A stretch of 64,000 bases of DNA, from assembly GCA_934233745.1 (NCBI GenBank), contig CAKQGN010000002.1, positions 124,001 to 188,000 on the forward strand, in the 5' to 3' direction. Positions 59,338 to 64,000 of the stretch are shown one piece after another (the stretch's first letter is position 1; each line of letters starts with the position of its first letter). Under the pieces are notes generated by a model. That model did not search any database, was not told the origin of the DNA, and worked only from the letters and a program-made list of their open reading frames with translations. This DNA comes from an uncultured Clostridia bacterium. GTDB lineage: Bacteria; Bacillota; Clostridia; Christensenellales; CAG-917. The position numbers and the translations under genes were made by a program.

Positions 59338-59446
59338 AATTGAAAACGGCGAATAACTGCGTCAGAGTCTGCTCCATAAACAGTCACGTACAAAAAGTAC
59401 GCTCGTGTCTATGTCGGCAGGCTCTTTCTTGTTCTTCATCTCAATT
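59338..59446 (+). repeat. Family A hairpin element, copy A7
   Basis: Nearly the same core as A5 (shoulder GAATAACTGCGTCAG, AGAGTCTGC/GCAGGCTCT, apex CGTAC/GTACG), but with different outer arms (AATTG/CAATT). It runs directly into repeat B5. Confidence 0.85.
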
Positions 59447-59730
59447 GCTCAAACAGCGTTACGGTTATGACAACCGCCCAAACGCTGTCATTCCGAGGAG
59501 CAAAGCGACGTGGGAATCCCCTAAAAAGAAACGAAAAACACAGTGGCGGTTGCCATTGACCGCACTTGTTCTCGCAATTTCTACCGCGCAGAAAATCTTT
59601 GCTATCAGTTAAAGCAGGGACAAAAACTCAAGCCACAATTTCGCAAGATTGTCTGCTTGGTGTGTGCGCCTGTCGGCTGGATTCCCACGCTTACGCTCTG
59701 AATGACATGGGTGGGAACACCCACACCCGA
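59447..59730 (+). repeat. Family B long repeat, copy B5 (5' part)
   Basis: It matches the first ~280 nt of B1: GCGTTACGGTTATGACAACC, GTCATTCCGAGGAGCAAAGC, AAAATCTTTGCTATCAGTTA, TTTCGCAAGATTGTCTGCTT and GGGTGGGAACACCCACACCC. A separate short motif TTGAGCGAAGTCGAAACATC follows at about 59741. From there to 60021 no gene is visible. Confidence 0.75.
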
Positions 59731-60021
59731 TTGTCATGTTGAGCGAAGTCGAAACATCTCCTGTCTGTGTCGGCAGGCTCTTTCTTGTTCTTCATTTTCT
59801 TGATAGCGTTTAATTTAAGGTCTTGTTGGTTGAGTTTTTAACGCACAAAAAAGAAACGAAAACGCTGTGACGATTTCACCTTGTCGTTGCAAAACGCAAT
59901 AAGCCGACTATTGTCGAAAACTTTATGATTTTGTAGAATTGCATATTTACATTTTGTCGTTTTTCATATAAACTATACAAGTGTACGGATTTGCCGTACA
60001 AACAGGAAAAAGGGGGCAATT

Positions 60022-61305
60022 ATGAAGAAAATTTTGACAATTTTCATTGCCGTATTGCTTGTTGCGCTCACAGTGTTTGTTTTTGCCGCTTGCGATGACA
60101 AGAATGCGACCATTGTTTTTCTCGGCGACTCGATTGCGGAGGCTCTTATAGGATCTTCGCCGGTAAGCGAGAGGGACAATTACGGCTATTACGCAATCGT
60201 TGGCAGAACAAACGGCTACAACTACTACAATCATTCCATGTCGGGACATCTTACGTCGGGCAATATGGCAAACAAGGCGGGGGAAGGTCTTATTGAAGTC
60301 ATATCCAGAGATACCGAAAAAGCAACGCTTATCCGCACTCATATTGTTCAGGCAGACGTTATACATATTTCCGTACTCGGCAACAATGTCTTGCAGTACA
60401 GCCTCGGCTCGCTTATGCTCGAAATGGCAGACAGGCTTGCAAAAATAGTCCCCGGAAGTCCCGAAAGCTGGTATCAGGCTTGCTTCGACGGCGAAGAAAA
60501 CGGAGAAGAACTCAAAGAGTATTATGCCGACGACAAGTCGCTTTTCGATTATTTGCATGACGGCGGAACAACCGACAATATTCGTCCTTCGATTTGGTCG
60601 GGCGACGGGGAAACAATCAGCTTCGGGGACCGTTTCGACGGGGAAAATCCGTATACGATTGATCCCACATTCAATTTTCCGCCAACTTACCAAAACATCG
60701 TTGACATCGTTGCAAAACTTCGCGAGCTAAATCCGCGCGCAAAAATTATTTTCCAAAAAGTTTACAATCCCGTTTATGAGGGGACGACGCTCATCACGAA
60801 ATGGGAGTATATGGCTCTTGCTCAAAAGGGTTATGACACAATCGCAGAGGTGAGAGAGCTTGCGGGGCATCTTCTCGATTATCTCAACGGAATGCTTGAC
60901 GAATACAACGAGAAAAATCCCGACAACAAGGTTTACACACTCGACATTTGCAAGGCTTTTGACGATATTACAAAATCCGATGTCAAAGACGGGGTTGCGG
61001 ATTTGTCCCAAACAAGCCTCGGAAGATCGCTTATATATCAGGACTATACGCATCCGTCCAACTTCGGACACGCCGTGATTGCGGAGCAAACGCAAAAACT
61101 TCTTGACGAAATGGGCATCGGCGCAAAAGACGCGCTTGACAAATACAAAGAGATAAAATGCGATCAGCTTGACCGCATATATTCGGGCGTAGAGGGATTC
61201 GATACGCAAGCGGCAAAGGACGCCGTGAGAGGATCGGACACTTACTACGCAGCGACAAGAGCATATTTCGACAAGACCGACGGCTATGTGCCTGTCAACT
61301 ACTGA
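60022..61305 (+). CDS. SGNH/GDSL hydrolase-like lipoprotein
   Basis: A 427-residue predicted lipoprotein (lipobox FAAC, Cys24). An SGNH-hydrolase fold is indicated by the nucleophile block IVFLGDSIAE (Ser37), the Asn block SVLGNNVLQYS and the late DYTHPSNFGHAVIAE with the catalytic Asp/His pair. A long insert (about 140-230) separates the blocks. Such enzymes hydrolyse esters, often on polysaccharides or lipids, at the cell surface. The ATG follows AAGGGGGC. It is followed after 16 nt by a second lipoprotein gene, so the two form an operon. Confidence 0.82.
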   Translation: MKKILTIFIAVLLVALTVFVFAACDDKNATIVFLGDSIAEALIGSSPVSERDNYGYYAIVGRTNGYNYYNHSMSGHLTSGNMANKAGEGLIEVISRDTEKATLIRTHIVQADVIHISVLGNNVLQYSLGSLMLEMADRLAKIVPGSPESWYQACFDGEENGEELKEYYADDKSLFDYLHDGGTTDNIRPSIWSGDGETISFGDRFDGENPYTIDPTFNFPPTYQNIVDIVAKLRELNPRAKIIFQKVYNPVYEGTTLITKWEYMALAQKGYDTIAEVRELAGHLLDYLNGMLDEYNEKNPDNKVYTLDICKAFDDITKSDVKDGVADLSQTSLGRSLIYQDYTHPSNFGHAVIAEQTQKLLDEMGIGAKDALDKYKEIKCDQLDRIYSGVEGFDTQAAKDAVRGSDTYYAATRAYFDKTDGYVPVNY

Positions 61306-61321
61306 TGAGGAGGGAAGAAAA

Positions 61322-62104
61322 GTGAAAAAGACAACCGCTATCATCATAATAGTTATCGCTCTCGTGCTTCTTTTCTCTTGCGTGTTTACGCTTTGCGCCT
61401 GCAACGAGAGGACAAACCCAAATGCATTCAAAAACGATACCCGTTTTGCAGTGGACTATGACAACCTCAATATGATGGACATGAACAAAAAACTTGTCGG
61501 CATCATTGTCGAGGCGGCAATCGACAAGAACAACACCTATTTCGAGTTCAAAAAAGACGGCACCATGCACATGCAAATCCAAACCAAAGCGGGATTGTTC
61601 AAAAACGTCGACAATCTTTTGAAGATGATGAAAATCGACATATCTTCCGCGCTCTCGTCCTTTGACGTCAAAACAAGCGTTGACAGGTATGTAGAACCGA
61701 TGTTTCCCGGGTTCACTCAAAAGCTCAAATCATACGACCTGCAAGGCGCGCTCGAGCTTATTCGTCACAGCCTCGGATTCAACATCGAAGGACTTGATTT
61801 GACAAACGAAAACGTCAAAACCGCTGTCAAATACGTCGGCGACAACATGGCTCTTCCTTCCGATCTTCTTCAAGCGATTCCGTCCGATACCGTACTCAAA
61901 CTCACTCTCGACACACAATACGCCATTCGCGATCTGACCGCTTTTGACGGCACGCAATTCAGAGCGATTTATCTGGGATACAAAGTCAAAGACAACCCGC
62001 AGACTGCGCCGTTCGGCGTCTTTACGCTCAAAGATGACGACACTTTTGCGACATTGTCAATTGAGTTTATGAACATCCACATCGCAATCAGGCAGCAGGC
62101 GTAA
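61322..62104 (+). CDS. Hypothetical lipoprotein
   Basis: A 260-residue predicted lipoprotein with a GTG start at 61322 behind GAGGAGGGA, a strong hydrophobic signal and the lipobox LCAC (Cys27). The rest is soluble and not recognised. It contains two amphipathic helical stretches (VDNLLKMMKIDISSALSS and LQGALELIRHSLGFN) and a strand-rich C-terminus. It is probably made together with the SGNH-like lipoprotein upstream. The longer frame from 61286 lies inside the upstream gene and is rejected. Confidence 0.7.
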   Translation: MKKTTAIIIIVIALVLLFSCVFTLCACNERTNPNAFKNDTRFAVDYDNLNMMDMNKKLVGIIVEAAIDKNNTYFEFKKDGTMHMQIQTKAGLFKNVDNLLKMMKIDISSALSSFDVKTSVDRYVEPMFPGFTQKLKSYDLQGALELIRHSLGFNIEGLDLTNENVKTAVKYVGDNMALPSDLLQAIPSDTVLKLTLDTQYAIRDLTAFDGTQFRAIYLGYKVKDNPQTAPFGVFTLKDDDTFATLSIEFMNIHIAIRQQA

Positions 62105-62116
62105 GCGGCTGCGTTG

Positions 62117-62180
62117 CGCCCTTTTGCTCACTTGCCATGCAAAATCTTGTACATGGGAAGAATCGCAAAAGGGCGTCTTT
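62117..62180 (+). terminator. Terminator after the lipoprotein operon
   Basis: CGCCCTTTTGC (62117-62127) pairs with GCAAAAGGGCG (62165-62175), with an inner CCATG/CATGG stem, followed by TCTTTT. From there to 62337 no gene is seen. Confidence 0.82.
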
Positions 62181-62337
62181 TGTCGATATCACGGTTTTTC
62201 AAGCCGCATTAACGGCAAATAACGTTTAAGGCACATTCGCAAAACAACTCAATATGTGCCAATGTGTTTCGGGTTGCCACGCGTCTAAAAATGTCCGACG
62301 GCGGCAAAGCTATGGCAAAATCGCAGACATAATTTTC

Positions 62338-62366
62338 TTGACAAAAAGCGTGTTTGGGATTATAGT
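62338..62366 (+). promoter_or_regulatory. Promoter of the aromatic amino acid operon
   Basis: Perfect TTGACA (62338-62343), a 17-nt spacer and TATAGT (62361-62366). Confidence 0.88.
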
Positions 62367-62400
62367 TTTTTCATCAACAAGGAGGCGGAGTTGAAGTTTT

Positions 62401-62550
62401 ATGGACAAAACGATGACGATTTTTGAAAAATCAAGCACTTTCACCTCTGCTTTCTCGGCAGTTTCTTTTGCGCGCGCTTCTCGATTTTTTGAGGGCGGAT
62501 ACTACTATTATTATTTTAGCGGCAAGGACGCTTCTCGCAAAGGACGCTGA
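62401..62550 (+). CDS. Phe/Tyr-rich leader peptide of the pheA operon
   Basis: A 49-codon open frame between the promoter and an intrinsic terminator. It reads MDKTMTIFEKSS at the start and contains RFFEGGYYYYYFSG near the end: two Phe, then five consecutive Tyr and one Phe (codons at 62485-62517), with the stop at 62548-62550. A run of the pathway's end-product residues ahead of a terminator is the hallmark of ribosome-mediated attenuation. Ribosome binding is by GGAG at 62387-62390. A competing start, TTG at 62391 with better spacing, would give only an 11-residue peptide in another frame. An internal start for a shorter Tyr-bearing peptide is also possible. Confidence 0.72.
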   Translation: MDKTMTIFEKSSTFTSAFSAVSFARASRFFEGGYYYYYFSGKDASRKGR

Positions 62551-62605
62551 CGTCGATATTTCGGATATACGAAAAATGGCGATTCCTTTGCGGAGTCGCT
62601 TTTTT
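62536..62605 (+). terminator. Attenuator: terminator and overlapping antiterminator
   Basis: Terminator: GCGATTCC (62579-62586) pairs with GGAGTCGC (62592-62599), followed by six Ts. Antiterminator: CGCAAAGGA (62536-62544) pairs perfectly with TCCTTTGCG (62584-62592), which would destroy the terminator stem. TCTTTTGCG at 62464-62472 can pair with the same CGCAAAGGA as a possible first arm. Confidence 0.75.
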
Positions 62606-62742
62606 GATACTACGGCTCGTTTTTCTCAAAATCGCCGTATATGAGCGTAAAATCGGTTGAAATATTCGAAAAATCGGACATATTGGCAAAAATAGGTGGA
62701 TTTATAATCATTATTGATTATAATGAATTCAAAGAGGTAGTT

Positions 62743-63843
62743 ATGCAAGACATCAAGGAATCGAGAAACATCATCAACGAAGTGGACGAGCAGATGGCAC
62801 GTCTTTTTGAAAAACGCATGCTTGCATGCGAGCAAATCGCTCTTTACAAAAAGGAGAACGGATTGAGCGTGCGTGATACGGAAAGGGAAGAGCAGGTTGT
62901 TGCAAACAATGCAAAACTTATCCGAAATCCTGCGCTCGTGCCGTACTACAAAGACTTTATCCGCTCCGCAATGGACGTGTCTTGCCGCTATCAGGCGTCG
63001 CTTATGCGCAGTATGAGAGTTGCGTATTGCGGAATCGAAGGCGCATTTGCGCATATTGCCGCAAAAAAGATGTATCCCGACGCGGAATACGTTGCGTTTT
63101 CAAACTTTCAGGACGCATACGAGGCAACGACAAAAGGAGATTGCGATTGCTCTGTGCTTCCGCTTGAAAACAGCTATGCCGGCGAAGTGGGCGAGGTTAT
63201 GGATTTGATATTTTCAGGCGACCTTCACGTAAACCAGGTGATTGACGTTGCCATCGCTCACAATCTCATCGCAAAAGACGGTGCGCAAATCGAAGATATA
63301 AAAACCGTCGTAAGTCATCCGCAAGCCCTTGCGCAATGCGAAGAATATATAAAAAAGTACGGATTTGAAACGAGAGCGTATTCAAACACGGCACTTGCGG
63401 CAAAATATGTTGCCGAATCGCAGGACACATCCGTCGCCGCGCTTGCATCGGATGAAACCGCAAGGATTTTCAACCTTTCCGTTTTGGACGCGCACGTCAA
63501 CGACAATCCCAACAACACCACTCGTTTTGCGGCGTTTTCGAGAGCGGAGAACGTGCCCGTGTCCGTAGGCAAGAGAGAGGATGAAAACTTCATTTTGGCA
63601 TTTACCGTTCAAAACGAATCGGGTGCGCTTGCAAGCGCGCTCAACATCATAGGCGCACACAATTTCAATATGCGCACGCTCCGCTCGCGTCCCATGAAAG
63701 ACCTTCAATGGAATTACTATTTCTACATCGAGGCGGAGGGCAACGTCCGCACGGAAAACGGAAAGGATATGTTGCAGGAACTGTCCGCGCTTTGCGCAAA
63801 ACTCAAACTGGTCGGAAGTTATTTTGCCGACAACGTGAGGTGA
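62743..63843 (+). CDS. pheA: Bifunctional chorismate mutase/prephenate dehydratase
   Basis: A 366-residue enzyme that converts chorismate to prephenate and then to phenylpyruvate, for phenylalanine synthesis. The AroQ-type chorismate mutase domain (about 1-90) has INEVDEQMARLFEKRM and VRDTEREEQV. The prephenate dehydratase domain (about 92-270) has YCGIEGAFAHIAA, PLENSYAGEV and the NNTTRFAAF motif with the catalytic Thr. The C-terminal ACT domain (about 285-366) has FTVQNESGALASALNI and the Phe-sensing region, so feedback inhibition is expected. The ATG at 62743 follows AGAGGTAG. It is preceded by a leader-peptide attenuator and is 2 nt from aroB. Confidence 0.95.
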   Translation: MQDIKESRNIINEVDEQMARLFEKRMLACEQIALYKKENGLSVRDTEREEQVVANNAKLIRNPALVPYYKDFIRSAMDVSCRYQASLMRSMRVAYCGIEGAFAHIAAKKMYPDAEYVAFSNFQDAYEATTKGDCDCSVLPLENSYAGEVGEVMDLIFSGDLHVNQVIDVAIAHNLIAKDGAQIEDIKTVVSHPQALAQCEEYIKKYGFETRAYSNTALAAKYVAESQDTSVAALASDETARIFNLSVLDAHVNDNPNNTTRFAAFSRAENVPVSVGKREDENFILAFTVQNESGALASALNIIGAHNFNMRTLRSRPMKDLQWNYYFYIEAEGNVRTENGKDMLQELSALCAKLKLVGSYFADNVR

Positions 63844-63845
63844 GT

Positions 63846-64000
63846 ATGATTCTTAAATCCGACACAAACGGACAGCACCATGACATTGTTGTCGAAAGAG
63901 GTGTGTTGCAAAACATCGGAGATTTGCTCGACCTGAATAGGAACGTGCTTCTTCTCACCGACGACGGAGTGCCTGCACGGTATGCCGATACCGTGTCAAA
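63846..64000 (+). CDS. aroB: 3-dehydroquinate synthase, N-terminal part (partial)
   Basis: The frame runs off the end of the window after 51 residues. The N-terminus (ILKSDTNGQHHDIVVERGVL, then LLLTDDGVPARYADTV) matches 3-dehydroquinate synthase, the second enzyme of the shikimate pathway. It begins 2 nt after the pheA stop, so it belongs to the same attenuated operon. Only the first part is visible, so the assignment rests on this segment and its neighbour. Confidence 0.8.
   Translation, partial: MILKSDTNGQHHDIVVERGVLQNIGDLLDLNRNVLLLTDDGVPARYADTVS

Noticed and set aside
59074..59446. Integron attC sites, because of conserved shoulders with variable arms
   Set aside because: The ends do not fit the attC R-box consensus, no integrase gene is seen, and the elements lie behind ordinary chromosomal genes rather than between cassettes.
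62423..62644. 73-codon open frame in the pheA leader
   Set aside because: It overlaps the Phe/Tyr leader peptide out of frame, crosses the terminator and has no ribosome binding site; low-complexity Leu/Arg content looks non-coding.
62338..62742. T-box riboswitch before pheA
   Set aside because: No T-box sequence (TGGNACCGCG-like) or specifier-loop structure was found; the leader peptide explains the terminator better.
1..64000. tRNA, rRNA, complete insertion sequences or prophage genes
   Set aside because: No cloverleaf with a CCA-proximal TTCGA arm, no rRNA-like stretch and no transposase, integrase or phage protein was recognised. A tRNAscan or HMM search would be needed to exclude weak cases.

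Overview
The window reads as the chromosome of a strictly anaerobic, fermentative, Gram-positive-type bacterium, most likely a gut Clostridia-like Bacillota. Signs of this are strong AGGAGG-type ribosome binding sites, the GlgC/GlgD pair, a bifunctional AdhE, two [FeFe] hydrogenases, rubrerythrin, an anaerobic ribonucleotide reductase activase, and many lipoproteins with a Cys lipobox. The exact lineage cannot be fixed from sequence reading alone. No rRNA, tRNA, CRISPR array, integrase or transposase was seen.

Layout. 1-4400: end of metG, an acetyltransferase, an OmpR-type two-component system and ispE. 4.5-18.4 kb: a glycogen/alpha-glucan block (glgB-glgC-glgD, repeats, glgA, glgP, a GH13 enzyme and a convergent MFS sugar-type transporter). 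18.5-20.7 kb: paired chromate-type transporters and an nrdG-like activase. 20.8-23 kb: a small AT-rich island (HTH regulator, membrane protein, Gly-rich lipoprotein). 23-25.7 kb: redox and repair genes (rubrerythrin, Mrp/NBP35 ATPase, C_GCAxxG_C_C protein, MGMT-like). 25.7-28.7 kb: an ECF sigma factor, a membrane anti-sigma and a divergent RsgI-like lipoprotein. 28.9-39.2 kb: a surface lipoprotein, ABC exporter, acetyltransferase, phosphoglucomutase, VanW protein, ZIP transporter, and birA-bioY. 39.3-45.2 kb: two DUF2804 genes bracketing a segment flanked by inverted copies of a long repeat. 45.6-50.6 kb: a PH-domain membrane protein, a domain-permuted GH3 glycosidase and a phosphoesterase lipoprotein. 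50.7-59.1 kb: a fermentation/hydrogen block (adhE, APH-fold kinase-like protein, two small thioredoxin-like ferredoxins, a PAS-containing sensory-type [FeFe] hydrogenase, a SpoIIE-type phosphatase and a catalytic-type [FeFe] hydrogenase). 60-62 kb: two lipoproteins. 62.3 kb to the end: an aromatic amino acid operon (pheA, aroB) behind a leader peptide rich in Phe and Tyr and a terminator.

The most interesting material is partly non-coding. At least six (probably seven) copies of a ~100-130 nt hairpin element lie just after stop codons. They share a conserved apex and conserved shoulders, while their paired arms differ in sequence yet remain self-complementary. A second, ~600 nt repeat is scattered in five places, and two of its copies carry an array of four small hairpins joined by GTGATAT-type spacers. 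The hydrogenase operon looks like a hydrogen or redox signalling module with a possible kinase/phosphatase pair, driven by a consensus promoter with a Rex-like operator. The pheA leader shows all the parts of a ribosome-mediated attenuator. Several genes appear to be transcribed as leaderless mRNAs.
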